Assembly (NCBI RefSeq): GCF_010725485.1 | Contig: NZ_AP022598.1 | Coordinates: 4,216,001-4,280,000, forward strand | Origin: Mycolicibacterium parafortuitum | GTDB taxonomy: Bacteria; Actinomycetota; Actinomycetes; Mycobacteriales; Mycobacteriaceae | Direction: 5' to 3' | Length of the DNA: 64,000 bases | Shown: piece by piece, positions 8,694 to 19,450 of the stretch | How positions within the stretch are numbered: the stretch's first letter is position 1 | Layout of the letters: each line of letters starts with the position of its first letter | The notes under the pieces: generated by a model | The model's input: only the letters and a program-made list of their open reading frames with translations | What the model was told of the DNA's origin: nothing | Databases searched by the model: none | Made by a program: the position numbers and the translations under genes

Positions 8694-9352
8694 TCTGATC
8701 TCCCCGATTGGTAGCAGTGAAGCGATGCGCCATCTCCGGCGCGAGATGAGCATATTGCTCGCCCATCGGCGTCCGCACAGCAAAACCGAGAATTTTTAAT
8801 AAGTGCATTAATAGCAAAACTCATTCGAATTGCTATCTAGTAGTTCGTCCGTCGATCTGCGTATCGCCGGACGACTTTCCGCGGGCCCGAGCCGGCGCGT
8901 GATTTGCGGCTTATCCAGGTGTTTACGCCGGTCTTCAGTCAGTGGTACCGCGCTTGGCGGACAACACGGCCGCACAATATTCGCCGCAGCAATTAGTTTG
9001 CCTACTGGTTCTCTGCTAATAAAAGTTCCTGGTCTGGACCATCGCGCTCAGCACATATCTCCTCCCGGGGAACGGGGCAATGGGCTTTCGGGCGTCGATA
9101 CCGCTCCGTGGCTAGCGCGTGATTGGTCGCCGTGGCGCGTGTGCGGGCCCGGCCCGGCCGCAGGCGTCGCCCGTGTGGCAAACAAATCTGACACACCGTG
9201 ACAAGATCGGCCGCGACAAGCCCTGCACGCCGGGTGCGCGCGAGTCGCCGGCGCCGGCTGAACTGCTGCGCCCCAACGGAATTCAGGTGCCACGGAGCGG
9301 TCGCCCGGATCGACCCGACACGGGCACACGGCGGCCCGTTATCGTTACCCGA
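8694..9352. other. 659-bp intergenic gap with an AT-rich island
   Basis: No gene is supported here. The gap separates a minus-strand PE-PPE gene from a plus-strand SDR gene, so both promoters should lie in it. An AT-rich patch at about 8785-8840 stands out against the GC-rich surroundings and is the best place for the PE-PPE promoter; a second AT-rich patch lies at about 8985-9025. Short reading frames exist on both strands, but none has a ribosome binding site plus recognisable sequence. Confidence 0.5.
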
Positions 9353-10210
9353 ATGGCATCCACAGACACGTCGCAGCTGTCAGGAAAGGTCGCCTTCGTC
9401 ACCGGTGGCGCATCGGGGATAGGGGCGGCACTGGCCACGCGGCTCGCCGCGGCGGGAAGCCTAGTGTGGATCGCCGACCGTCAGGCCGGCCCCGCCGAGG
9501 AGCTGGCGCAACAGCTACGCGCCACCGGTGCGGTCGCTCACGCCGTCGGTCTCGACGTTCGCGATCCCGGCGCCGTCGAGAACGCGATCGCCACGACCGT
9601 CGATACCTCGGGCCGAATCGACTATCTGTTCAACAATGCCGGAATCGGCATCGGCGGCGAGGTCGACACCCTGACCCTGCAGGACTGGGACGACATCATC
9701 GACGTGAACCTGCGCGGTGTCATCCACGGTGTCCAGGCCGCGTACCCGCGGATGATCCGCCAGGGGAGCGGCCACATCATCAACACCGCGTCCATGGCGG
9801 GGCTGATCACCACCGCGGCGCAGGGCGGTTACACGGCGACCAAACACGCCGTCGTCGCACTGTCGAAGACGATGCGCGTCGAGGGCGCGACCCACGGGGT
9901 GCGCGTCTCGGTGCTGTGCCCGGGCGTGGTGCGCACGCCGATCCTCACCGGTGGTGAGTACGGCCGGAACAAGAGCGTCAGCCGCGAGGATCAGCTCAAG
10001 CTGGGGGAGAAGCTGCGCCCGATGGATCCCGAGGTGTTCGCCGAGAAGGCGCTGCGGGGCGTGCTGCGCAACGAGGCGATCATCGTGGTGCCCCGTTGGT
10101 GGAAGGCGTTGTGGTATCTGGAGCGGCTCTCCCCGGGTCTCTCGATGCGCACCGCCGCCGTGGCCCTGCAACGGACCCGCGAGGTCCAGTCAGCCGAACC
10201 GCTTCAGTAG
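9353..10210 (+). CDS. Short-chain dehydrogenase/reductase
   Basis: 285 residues from ATG 9353; upstream in-frame sequence is Arg/Pro-rich and unlike a protein N-terminus. Classical SDR motifs: TGGASGIG (cofactor, about 14-21), NNAG, the catalytic Ser in INTASM, and YTATK (Tyr and Lys). The C-terminal extension 'VPRWWKALWYLERLSPG' is typical of SDRs working on lipid substrates near monooxygenases. It converges with alkB, overlapping its 3' end by 21 bp (10190-10210). Likely oxidises an alcohol or reduces a ketone; the substrate is unknown. Confidence 0.88.
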   Translation: MASTDTSQLSGKVAFVTGGASGIGAALATRLAAAGSLVWIADRQAGPAEELAQQLRATGAVAHAVGLDVRDPGAVENAIATTVDTSGRIDYLFNNAGIGIGGEVDTLTLQDWDDIIDVNLRGVIHGVQAAYPRMIRQGSGHIINTASMAGLITTAAQGGYTATKHAVVALSKTMRVEGATHGVRVSVLCPGVVRTPILTGGEYGRNKSVSREDQLKLGEKLRPMDPEVFAEKALRGVLRNEAIIVVPRWWKALWYLERLSPGLSMRTAAVALQRTREVQSAEPLQ

Positions 10211-11380
10211 CCTGCGCTCCTTGCGCGGGCTCAACGCGGCCTTGCGTACATCGCCGTCGTAGTGGGCGACGACCCGCGGGTCCATCACCCGGCGCCACAG
10301 CGGCGGAACCATCGCCAGCATCACCATCGTCGCGTACCCGGAGGGCAGCTGCGGCGCCTCGTCGGCATGGCAGAGCGCCTGGAACCGGCGGTGCGGATTG
10401 GCGTGGTGGTCGGAATGGCGCTGCAGGTGGAACAGGAACACGTTGGAGATCACCGAGTTGCTGTTCCAGCTGTGTGCGGGCCGAACCTGCTCGTAGTGGC
10501 CGTCGCGACGCTTCTGGCGCCGAAGTCCGTAGTGCTCAAGGTAATTGATCGACTCCAGCAGGCAGATGCCGACGATCGCCTGGCCGACCAGCCAGAACAG
10601 TACGTGCAGCCCGAACACGGCGACCAGCACCGAGAACAGGACGGCCGTCAGCAGCCAGGAGTTCAGGACGTCGTTATGCAGGCTCCAGGTCGACTTGCCG
10701 CGCCGGTTCAGCCGTTTGCGTTCCAGCCGCCACGCCGAGCGCAGACCGCCCCATACGGAGCGGAACACGAACGTATAGAGACTTTCGCCCAGCCGCGCCG
10801 ACGCCGGGTCTTCCGGGGTGGCCACCCGGGAGTGGTGGCCGCGGTTGTGCTCGACGTAGAAATGGCCGTATCCGGTCTGGGCCAGCGCCACCTTGCTCAG
10901 CCGGCGTTCCGCCCGGGCACGCTGATGGCCGAGTTCATGCGCCGTGTTGATCGCGACACCGGCGATACCGCCGACGGTGAGCATCAGCCCGACCTTGTCG
11001 AGTTCGGTCATCGGGATTCCGGCCCGCCCGCTCCACAACCAGCAGGCCAGCACCAGCGACAGATACTGCGCGGGCAGGTAGGCGTAGGTGGCCCAGCGGT
11101 AGTAGGGGTCGTTCTCCAGGATCGCGACCGCACTCTCGGGCGGGTTGTCGGAATCAGGGCCGACGAGGTAGTCCGACACCGGGATCACGATGAACATCAG
11201 CAGCGGCCCGGACCACCAGAACAGCCCGGACCCGCTCAGCGAGACCGCCACCGCCGATAACGGGATCAGCGACGGGATCACCAGCGCGAGCAACCAGAGG
11301 TACCGCTTCCGGTCCCGCCACGACGGGATGGCCGCAGCCGACCGACCGGTGCCCCGCAACGTGCGCTGCATAGTCGGCAT
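10190..11380 (-). CDS. alkB: Alkane 1-monooxygenase (AlkB-type membrane di-iron hydroxylase)
   Basis: 396-residue integral membrane hydroxylase. All four AlkB histidine motifs are present: HELGH at 148-152, EHNRGHH at 177-183 (followed by VATPEDPAS), the AlkB signature NYLEHYGL at 279-286, and LQRHSDHHANP at 319-329. These ligate the di-iron centre that hydroxylates terminal carbons of alkanes or fatty acyl chains. Hydrophobic segments surround them. ATG at 11380 follows GAGGGGGA. Rubredoxin genes, which usually follow alkB in actinobacteria, are absent on either side. It overlaps the convergent SDR by 21 bp. Confidence 0.93.
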   Translation of the reverse strand: MPTMQRTLRGTGRSAAAIPSWRDRKRYLWLLALVIPSLIPLSAVAVSLSGSGLFWWSGPLLMFIVIPVSDYLVGPDSDNPPESAVAILENDPYYRWATYAYLPAQYLSLVLACWLWSGRAGIPMTELDKVGLMLTVGGIAGVAINTAHELGHQRARAERRLSKVALAQTGYGHFYVEHNRGHHSRVATPEDPASARLGESLYTFVFRSVWGGLRSAWRLERKRLNRRGKSTWSLHNDVLNSWLLTAVLFSVLVAVFGLHVLFWLVGQAIVGICLLESINYLEHYGLRRQKRRDGHYEQVRPAHSWNSNSVISNVFLFHLQRHSDHHANPHRRFQALCHADEAPQLPSGYATMVMLAMVPPLWRRVMDPRVVAHYDGDVRKAALSPRKERRLLKRFG

Positions 11381-11659
11381 CTGTCGACCTGTCCCCCTCG
11401 TAGCCGGACGGTATCCCGATCATCGCAACTCCAAGCGACAATAGGGTAACGCTGTCATACCATTGCCGCTCTGGTCCGTCCACCGCGTCAGCGAACGTGT
11501 TTGCGCACCCGTCGTTTCCCTTGGCAGGGCCGCGCAGTTGCTGGGCGCCTGCTCAGGCCGGTGAGGTCAGGCTCAGTGCGGTCCTGGGCGGTATCGGGTC
11601 CAGCAAAGTACGGATCTCGTAGCTCGGGCCCGCCGATCAGCGGCTCGGTCGGGGCGGTC
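11381..11659. promoter_or_regulatory. Intergenic region with the expected alkB promoter
   Basis: 279 bp between the alkB start and the stop of the Rv1836c-like gene, both on the minus strand. It must contain the alkB promoter. A somewhat AT-richer patch lies at about 11430-11465, but no convincing -35/-10 pair or regulator operator could be assigned. Confidence 0.35.
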
Positions 11660-13585
11660 TCAGGACAGCATCCGCGAGATCGCGGCGGCGAGTTCCGGGG
11701 TCGCGGAGTTCGCCAGGTTCTGATAGCTGCCGCCGGTGATCTCGGCGACGGATTCCCAGGTGGCCCGGTCGGAGTCGTCGCCGAAGTCGATGACGTTGAC
11801 CGCGACCGGACGATCCTGCCTGAACGCGCCACGGATGTAGTCCTGCAGGCCCGATGCGCTCAGTGAGCGGTCGGTGTGCGGGCCGGTGGTGATCACGAGG
11901 ACGGAGTTCTTCTGTCCGTCGCGGTACCGCGTCGTCGCGTCGCCGTAGACCAGGCGCAGCGTCGTGAACGACACCGCGCCGCCGTTGGAAGGCTGCTGGT
12001 CGTCGAGCGCAGCGGTCAACGCATCGGAGCGGACAGTCCCGTCCACCTGGTCGGACAGCGGGCCCGCGGGCACCTCGGAGCGGCCTGCGACGCCGTCGAA
12101 CGTCCACAGCCCGATCCCGGAGTCCGGCGGCAGCGCACCGATGCGCGCCTTGAGTGCGTTCACGACGTTGGCCAGTCGGGTCGTGCCGCCCTCGTCGGCC
12201 GGCATCGACTGGTCGAGCATCACGGTGACGGTCGGGCTCTCGACAGGAGAGGCCAGGGTCTCGGCGATGGTGGTCCGCACCGCGTTGTCACCGATGGCCA
12301 GCGGCGCGCCGAGCGGGGCGAAGTCGACCACGTCGCCGCCGGGTGGTTCGGTGCCCTCGGCGCGGAACCCGGCCTTGGCCAGTTCGGCGAGCTGCTCGGG
12401 TTTACGCATGAACCGCGCGAACTCGCTGGCGGCGGTCACCTGCTGTTGGGACAGCCAGTCGCCCGACAGCAGCACGGTCGGGAAATCGGCGACCGCCGCG
12501 GGCCCGGGCGGCAGCCACGCCGCAAGCTTGTCCGGGGCATCCGACAGCGACGATGCGCGCTGGAACAACTGCTGTTCGGTGGTCGCGACCGAGTGCACCG
12601 GCGCCGTCGCCGGGTCGGGGGCGTCGACGAGCGCATCCAGGGCGGTGCCCGCGTTACGGTCCGCGAGTTCGGGGGCGCGCGACATCAGGGTGCTGACCGC
12701 GCCGAGGCCGGCGCTGGCGGGTTGTCCGGACGGCGCGGCCGCGGCGGCGATGGCCTCGGCGGCCAGGTATGACGCGTCGCTGTCCGCGCCGAGAGGCAGG
12801 GCCAGCCGCAGCCCGCCCCAGCCCCGCAACCCGAGACCGTCCAGTGCGGCCGGGCCGGTCTGCAGATCGGGCAGGGTGCCCCAGTTCTGGTCCTTCAGCG
12901 CGTCTTTGAGCCTCGGGTTCACCGCGAGGACGACGGGCGAGCTGACCAGGGAGCGGCTGTCGCTGATGGTCTCGGGGCCGACCGCGCTCTCCAGGCGGGC
13001 TTCGGCCGCCGAACTCCCCGGGATCCACAGTGCGGGTCGCTCACCGAGGTCTGCGGGCCATTCCTGGCGGAAACCGTTGATCACCTGATCGGAGTCGGCG
13101 GCGGTGACACCGACCTTCACGCAGCGGTCACCGACAGGATCGGCGGTCTCGTTGTAGCGCTCGGCGAGGGCGGCGACGGGTTCGGCGATGGCGGGGTCCG
13201 CGACGACGGCGACGGCGACCTCGCCCTCGACGCACCGCGCGGCGGCCACGTCGGAGCGGCTGGAGAGCGCGTCACCGACGAAGCGCCACAGGATCACAGC
13301 GGCGACGACGACCACGACCGAGACCAGCGCGACGATGACCCCGACGCTGACCTTACGGGGCCCCTGCGTCACCGCGCGGTGGCTGCCGGTCCACTCGCCG
13401 TTCTCCCAGCCGCCGCTGCGCTGGGTGGGCGGTGCCGAATCGGCGGCGGGCAGCCGGGTGGTGAGCTCGTCGCCGTCGGAATCACTTCCGCCGGCACCGC
13501 TTTCGTCGTCAGTGGGCTCGCCGGGGGGCTCGGGGCGCCAGCGGCCTGACTCGTCGTCGGGATCCGGGAGGCTGTGTTTTCCCAT
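11660..13585 (-). CDS. Membrane-anchored protein with substrate-binding-like and VWA domains (Rv1836c-like)
   Basis: 641 residues. An Asp/Glu/Ser-rich cytoplasmic N-terminus (1-75) precedes one transmembrane helix (about 78-105). Next comes a region like a periplasmic solute-binding protein (about 115-420) and a C-terminal von Willebrand factor A-like domain (about 450-640) with the MIDAS-like start 'VTVMLDQSMPADEGG'. ATG 13585 lies 6 bp after the glcB stop with AGGAAGG in front, so the pair is one operon, the same arrangement as glcB-Rv1836c in M. tuberculosis. Function unknown; the architecture suggests a cell-surface binding or chelatase-partner role. Confidence 0.82.
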   Translation of the reverse strand: MGKHSLPDPDDESGRWRPEPPGEPTDDESGAGGSDSDGDELTTRLPAADSAPPTQRSGGWENGEWTGSHRAVTQGPRKVSVGVIVALVSVVVVVAAVILWRFVGDALSSRSDVAAARCVEGEVAVAVVADPAIAEPVAALAERYNETADPVGDRCVKVGVTAADSDQVINGFRQEWPADLGERPALWIPGSSAAEARLESAVGPETISDSRSLVSSPVVLAVNPRLKDALKDQNWGTLPDLQTGPAALDGLGLRGWGGLRLALPLGADSDASYLAAEAIAAAAAPSGQPASAGLGAVSTLMSRAPELADRNAGTALDALVDAPDPATAPVHSVATTEQQLFQRASSLSDAPDKLAAWLPPGPAAVADFPTVLLSGDWLSQQQVTAASEFARFMRKPEQLAELAKAGFRAEGTEPPGGDVVDFAPLGAPLAIGDNAVRTTIAETLASPVESPTVTVMLDQSMPADEGGTTRLANVVNALKARIGALPPDSGIGLWTFDGVAGRSEVPAGPLSDQVDGTVRSDALTAALDDQQPSNGGAVSFTTLRLVYGDATTRYRDGQKNSVLVITTGPHTDRSLSASGLQDYIRGAFRQDRPVAVNVIDFGDDSDRATWESVAEITGGSYQNLANSATPELAAAISRMLS

Positions 13586-13591
13586 GCCTTC

Positions 13592-15808
13592 CTAAGCCTG
13601 ACCCGCCGATGCCTTGAACTCCCGACGCCTGCGATGCAGGATCGGCTCGGTATAGCCGTTGGGCTGGGCGGCGCCGTCGAGGATCAGTTCCTGGGCCGCC
13701 TGGAACGCGATGCTGCCCTCGGGGTCCGAAGCCATCGGCCGGAAGTCGGGGTCGCTGGCGTTCTGCTCGTCGACGACGGCGGCCATCCGGCGCAGGCTGG
13801 CCTTGACGTCCTCTTCGGTGATGACGCCGTGCCGCAGCCAGTTGGCCAGCAGCTGGCTCGAGATCCGCAGTGTCGCACGGTCTTCCATCAACGCCACGTT
13901 GTGGATGTCGGGCACCTTGGAGCAGCCCACGCCGGCGTCGATCCAGCGAACCACGTAGCCGAGGATCGACTGACAGTTGTTGTCGACCTCTTCGCGGATC
14001 TCCTCGGGAGCCCAGGCCAGTTCCTTGGCCAGCGGCAGGGTGAGCAGCTGTTCGAGGGAGGAGCGCCGCTTGCCGGCGAGTTCGGACTGCACCGCGAACA
14101 CGTCGACCTGGTGGTAGTGCATCGCGTGCAGCGTCGCCGCGGTCGGGGAGGGCACCCACGCGGTGGTGGCGCCGGCCTTGGGCTGGCCGATCTTCTGCTC
14201 GACCATGTCGGCCATCAGGTCGGTCATCGCCCACATGCCCTTGCCGATCTGGGCTTTGCCGGACAGTCCGGTCTCCAGGCCGATGTCGACGTTCTGGTTC
14301 TCGTACGCGGTGATCCAGTCCGTGGACTTCATCGCACCCTTGCGGATCATCGGGCCCGCCTCCATCGACGTGTGGATCTCGTCGCCGGTGCGGTCCAGGA
14401 AGCCGGTGTTGATGAACACGACACGGTCGGCGGCCGCCTTGATGCAGGCCTTGAGGTTGACGGTGGTGCGTCGCTCCTCGTCCATGATGCCGACCTTGAT
14501 GGTGTTCTGCGGCAGGCCGAGGACGTCCTCGACGCGGCTGAACAGCTCACAGGTGAACGCCACCTCGTCGGGTCCGTGCATCTTGGGCTTCACGATGTAG
14601 ATCGATCCGGTCCGGCTGTTGAGCAGCGGGCCGTTCTTGGTGTCGCCGTCGCCGTCGGATCGCATTCCGTGGATCCCGATGAGGCTGGTGAACAGCGCGT
14701 CCTGGATGCCTTCGAAGACCTCGGGGCCGTCGGCACCGTTGTCGTCGAACACGATCGCGTCGTTGGTCATCAGGTGCCCGACGTTGCGGACGAACAGCAG
14801 GCTGCGCCCGGGCAGCGTGACCTCGCCCTCGCCGTCGGGCGAGGTGAACGTGCGGTCCTCGGTGAGCACCCGGGTGAAGGTCTTGTCGCCCTTGGTGACC
14901 TCCTCGGCGAGGTCGCCTCGGTTGAGCCCCAACCAGTTTCGGTACCCCAGCACCTTGTCGTCGGCGTCGACGGCGGCCACGGAGTCCTCGAAGTCCATGA
15001 TCGTGGTGACCGCCGACTCCAGCACGACGTCCTTGATGCCGGCCCTGTCGGTGGATCCGATCGGCGATTCCGCATCGACCAGGATCTCGATGTGTAGACC
15101 GTTGTTGACCAGCAGCACCGAAGACGGGGCGGCCGGGTCGCCGAGGTAGCCGACGAACTGTTCACCTGACGCGAGACCGACGGCGCCGCCGTCGTCGAGC
15201 GTGGCACTGACGCTGCCGTCCTCGATCTTCAGCCCGGTGATGTCCGACCAGGAGCCCTGGGCGAGCGGGACGGCACCGTCGAGGAATTTACGGGCGTACG
15301 CGATGACCTTGTCCCCGCGCAGCTTGTTGTAAGAGCTTCCCGCCTCGGCGCCGCCCTCGTCGGAGATCACGTCGGTGCCGTACAGCGCGTCGTACAGCGA
15401 GCCCCAGCGGGCGTTCGCAGCGTTCAGCGCGAACCGGGCGTTGAGCACGGGCACCACCAGCTGCGGACCGGCTGTGGTGGCGATCTCGGCGTCGACGCCG
15501 GAGGTGGTGATGGTGAAATCACCGGGTTCGGGTTCCAGATATCCGATGTCGGAGAGGAACTGCTTGTAGTCCTCGGGCTCGAAGCCGCCGATCACCCGGG
15601 CGCGGTGCCACTTGTCGATCTGCGCCTGCAGGCTGTCGCGCCGGGCCAGCAGATCCTGGTTGCGCGGCGTCAGGTCGGCGATCACCTTGTCGACGCCGGA
15701 CCAGAACGTGTCGGGATCGATGTCGGTGCCCGGCAGTGCCTCATTGTTGATGAAGTCGTACAGCACGGGAGCGACGCGCAGGTTGCCCACCGTCACGCGA
15801 TCAGTCAT
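13592..15808 (-). CDS. glcB: Malate synthase G
   Basis: 738 residues, close to the 741 of M. tuberculosis GlcB. It condenses glyoxylate with acetyl-CoA to malate, completing the glyoxylate shunt needed for growth on fatty acids, alkanes or acetate. The sequence shows the isoform G signature regions, including '[20 protein letters not shown]' (catalytic Arg region) and '[10 protein letters not shown]' with the metal-binding Glu. ATG at 15808 follows GGAGGAAA. The Rv1836c-like gene is 6 bp downstream. The alkB nearby would feed acyl chains into this pathway. Confidence 0.97.
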   Translation of the reverse strand: MTDRVTVGNLRVAPVLYDFINNEALPGTDIDPDTFWSGVDKVIADLTPRNQDLLARRDSLQAQIDKWHRARVIGGFEPEDYKQFLSDIGYLEPEPGDFTITTSGVDAEIATTAGPQLVVPVLNARFALNAANARWGSLYDALYGTDVISDEGGAEAGSSYNKLRGDKVIAYARKFLDGAVPLAQGSWSDITGLKIEDGSVSATLDDGGAVGLASGEQFVGYLGDPAAPSSVLLVNNGLHIEILVDAESPIGSTDRAGIKDVVLESAVTTIMDFEDSVAAVDADDKVLGYRNWLGLNRGDLAEEVTKGDKTFTRVLTEDRTFTSPDGEGEVTLPGRSLLFVRNVGHLMTNDAIVFDDNGADGPEVFEGIQDALFTSLIGIHGMRSDGDGDTKNGPLLNSRTGSIYIVKPKMHGPDEVAFTCELFSRVEDVLGLPQNTIKVGIMDEERRTTVNLKACIKAAADRVVFINTGFLDRTGDEIHTSMEAGPMIRKGAMKSTDWITAYENQNVDIGLETGLSGKAQIGKGMWAMTDLMADMVEQKIGQPKAGATTAWVPSPTAATLHAMHYHQVDVFAVQSELAGKRRSSLEQLLTLPLAKELAWAPEEIREEVDNNCQSILGYVVRWIDAGVGCSKVPDIHNVALMEDRATLRISSQLLANWLRHGVITEEDVKASLRRMAAVVDEQNASDPDFRPMASDPEGSIAFQAAQELILDGAAQPNGYTEPILHRRRREFKASAGQA

Positions 15809-15896
15809 TTTTCCTCCCTCATCCGCACGTGCTCTTGCGCCGTGCCGGTACCTTCGTTACGCCGTCAGCTGTCCAGCTTACCCACCGGTAACAGCC

Positions 15897-16775
15897 CTAT
15901 TCGCCGGTGGCGCTGTCCCGCAGTGCTTCGCATCGCCGGATGAGCCGGGCACGAAGCGGCGCCGCGCGTTCGCTGATCCGTTCCTGGGCGCGGGCATAGT
16001 CGCCCCTGCCTGCCGGGGTTTCCACCGCGATCGGCTCGAATCCGTAGTCCCGCAGGTCATATGGGCTCGCGCGCATATCGAGCACACGTGCCTCCAGTGC
16101 GAGCTCGAAGCAGTCGAGCACCAGTTCGGACTCGATCAGCGGGCCCAGTTTGAAGGCCCATTTGTAGAGGTCCATCCCGGCGTGCACGCAGCCGGGTTGC
16201 TCGGTGGCGACCTGGTCCTGACGGGTCAGGTGCTGCGCGTTGCGGCCGGCCGCCGCCGGGGTGAAGAACCGGAACGCGTCGAAGTGACTGCACCGCAACG
16301 GCATTGACTCGACAACCGCGTCGGTGCCCGCCGTGCCGAGGCGCAGCGGAACCTGGGAGTGGCGGACCGTGGGGGACCGGTAGACCATCGCCCACTCGTG
16401 CAGGCCGAAACAGTTGAAGCGCGCGGGCCGGGATGCGGTCGCGGTGAGCAGCTCGGCGATGAACGTCACAGTCCCCGCGCGGGCCAGCAGGTGGTCAGGG
16501 CCGACGGTGACGCCGTCGCCGGCCCGGACATACCCGGTGCGGCGCAGGTAGCCCTGGGAATCTGGCCCGTCGAGCACGGCGCCGTAACCGGGATGCCAGA
16601 CCCTGAGCTGGCGGGGCCGCAGGTTGTAGTAGGTGAACAGGAAGTCGAACACCGGATGGGATTCGCCGGTTCGGCGTCGGCTCAGGTGGGGCTCGAGGAG
16701 GGCATCGGCGCGACGCCGGTGGGTTTCGGCGCGGGAGCGCCAATCGGGCACGGCGGCGAGCCGCCAATCAGACAC
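15897..16775 (-). CDS. Conserved actinobacterial protein, function uncertain
   Basis: 292 residues from GTG 16775, a start that overlaps the upstream stop codon in the 8-base string GTGTCTGA (16768-16775) and gives the sequence VSDWRLA. A longer frame to 16817 reads entirely within the upstream gene. Conserved-looking blocks include 'HPVFDFLFTYYNLRPRQLRVWHPGYG' in two parts, 'FNCFGLHEWAMVYR' and 'RCSHFDAFRFF'. I recall close relatives being labelled 3-methyladenine DNA glycosylase in databases, but no HhH or glycosylase motif is visible, so I do not adopt that name. Translationally coupled to the CNNM/CBS gene upstream. Confidence 0.75.
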   Translation of the reverse strand: MSDWRLAAVPDWRSRAETHRRRADALLEPHLSRRRTGESHPVFDFLFTYYNLRPRQLRVWHPGYGAVLDGPDSQGYLRRTGYVRAGDGVTVGPDHLLARAGTVTFIAELLTATASRPARFNCFGLHEWAMVYRSPTVRHSQVPLRLGTAGTDAVVESMPLRCSHFDAFRFFTPAAAGRNAQHLTRQDQVATEQPGCVHAGMDLYKWAFKLGPLIESELVLDCFELALEARVLDMRASPYDLRDYGFEPIAVETPAGRGDYARAQERISERAAPLRARLIRRCEALRDSATGE

Positions 16776-17821
16776 GATGCGTGCCGTCGCGGACCGTCCC
16801 GACCAGGTCCTCGACAAGATCTTCGAGCGCGATCATCGCGGTCGCGGTGCCGTCGGCCGCGGTGACCAGCGCCAGGTGGCTGTTGGTGCGGCGCATCCGG
16901 GTCAGCCCGTCGGGCAGCGGCAGTGACGCCGGGACCCGGGGCAGCGGCCGCACCATCGAGGAGTCGATCACGGTCGTGCTGTCGAGGTCGCTGTTGACCA
17001 GCGGCAGCACATCCTTGATGTGCAGGTATCCGATGAAGGCGCCGGAGGTGTCGGCGACCGGGAAGCGGGAGTAGCCCGTCTCGCGCAGCGCTTCCTCCAG
17101 CGCGCCGACGGTCGGGCCCATCCCCTCGGCCGCCGCCGGGACCGCGCGGATCTGGTGCAGCGGCATCGCGACGTCGTTGACGACGCGGTTGCGGATCTGC
17201 AGCGCCCGCGTGAGCCGGGTGTGTTCCTCGGGGTCGAGCAGACCCTCGGACAGCGATTCGGCGATCATCTCCGACAGTTCGACCGTCGAGACGGCGACGT
17301 CGAGTTCGTCCTTGGGTTCGACCCCGAACGTGCGCAGCGTGGTGTTGGCGCACCAGTTGTAGAACGCGATGAACGGGCGGGCGATCCGGATGTAGACCAG
17401 ATAGACCGGGATCAACAGCATCGCGGTGGATTCCGGGCCCGCGATCGCGATGTTCTTCGGCACCATCTCGCCGAGCAGCACGTGCAGCGTGACGACGACG
17501 GACAGTGCGACCAGGAACGACACCGTGTGCAGTACGGCGTCGGGGATCCCGACCAGGTCGAACGGCTTCTCCAGCAGATGCGCGACGGCGGGTTCGGCGA
17601 CGCGGCCGAGCAGAATCGAGCAGATCGTGATGCCGAGCTGCGACCCCGCCAGCATCAGCGACAGGTGTTCGCCGGCTCTGATGACGGTGACGGCGCTCCT
17701 CTTGCCCTGCTCGGCGAGGGCTTCGAGGCGGTCGCGGCGCGCGGAGATCAACGCGAACTCCGAGGCCACGAAGAACGCGTTGGCGGCCAGCAGCACAAAG
17801 GTCAGCAGCACCCCGAAGATG

Positions 17822-17829
<8 letters not shown>
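16768..17829 (-). CDS. CNNM (DUF21) plus CBS-pair membrane protein (Rv1841c-like)
   Basis: 353 residues. An N-terminal CNNM/DUF21 transmembrane domain (about 1-190; opens [21 protein letters not shown]) is followed by a CBS-domain pair (about 205-345). The third, CorC_HlyC domain present in the upstream paralogue is missing here. Such proteins are proposed Mg2+/Co2+ or Na+ transport or efflux factors; the old name is hemolysin-like. It is coupled to the paralogue at 17822 by an 8-base overlap (ATGGGTGA), and to the next gene by another. The pair matches M. tuberculosis Rv1842c-Rv1841c. Confidence 0.9.
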
Positions 17830-19177
<1,348 letters not shown>

Positions 19178-19431
19178 CGGGATGCTCCGGGGGAGCCGGG
19201 TCGGGGGCCCGGCCATCTAGAGGACGGCTCGGCCTCGCAGGGCTCGTGGTCAGACCGTCGGACGGCTGTGGCCGACTTGGATGGGTCTCCATCCAGTGCC
19301 TGCGGCACCTGGTCCCTTTCGTCGCGATAACAGCTGGTCGACCACACATGCTAGCGGAATCCGCACCGGCCTCGCCTCGGCCTCATCGCTTCCCGGCCGG
19401 ATTCGGCGTCAGTGGTAGCTTCAACCCCAAC

Positions 19432-19450
19432 ATAGGAAAGGCGAGCCTAA
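19432..19450 (+). promoter_or_regulatory. IdeR iron box overlapping the SD and start codon of the iron ABC operon
   Basis: The 19-mer ATAGGAAAGGCGAGCCTAA matches the mycobacterial IdeR consensus TTAGGTTAGGCTAACCTAA at 14 of 19 positions. Its AGGAAAGG is also the only ribosome binding site for the ATG at 19450, whose A is the last base of the box. IdeR with bound Fe2+ would therefore block the operon very close to its translation start. Confidence 0.8.

Noticed and set aside
15897..16775. Naming this gene a 3-methyladenine DNA glycosylase
   Set aside because: I recall this label from databases, but no glycosylase motif is visible in the sequence.
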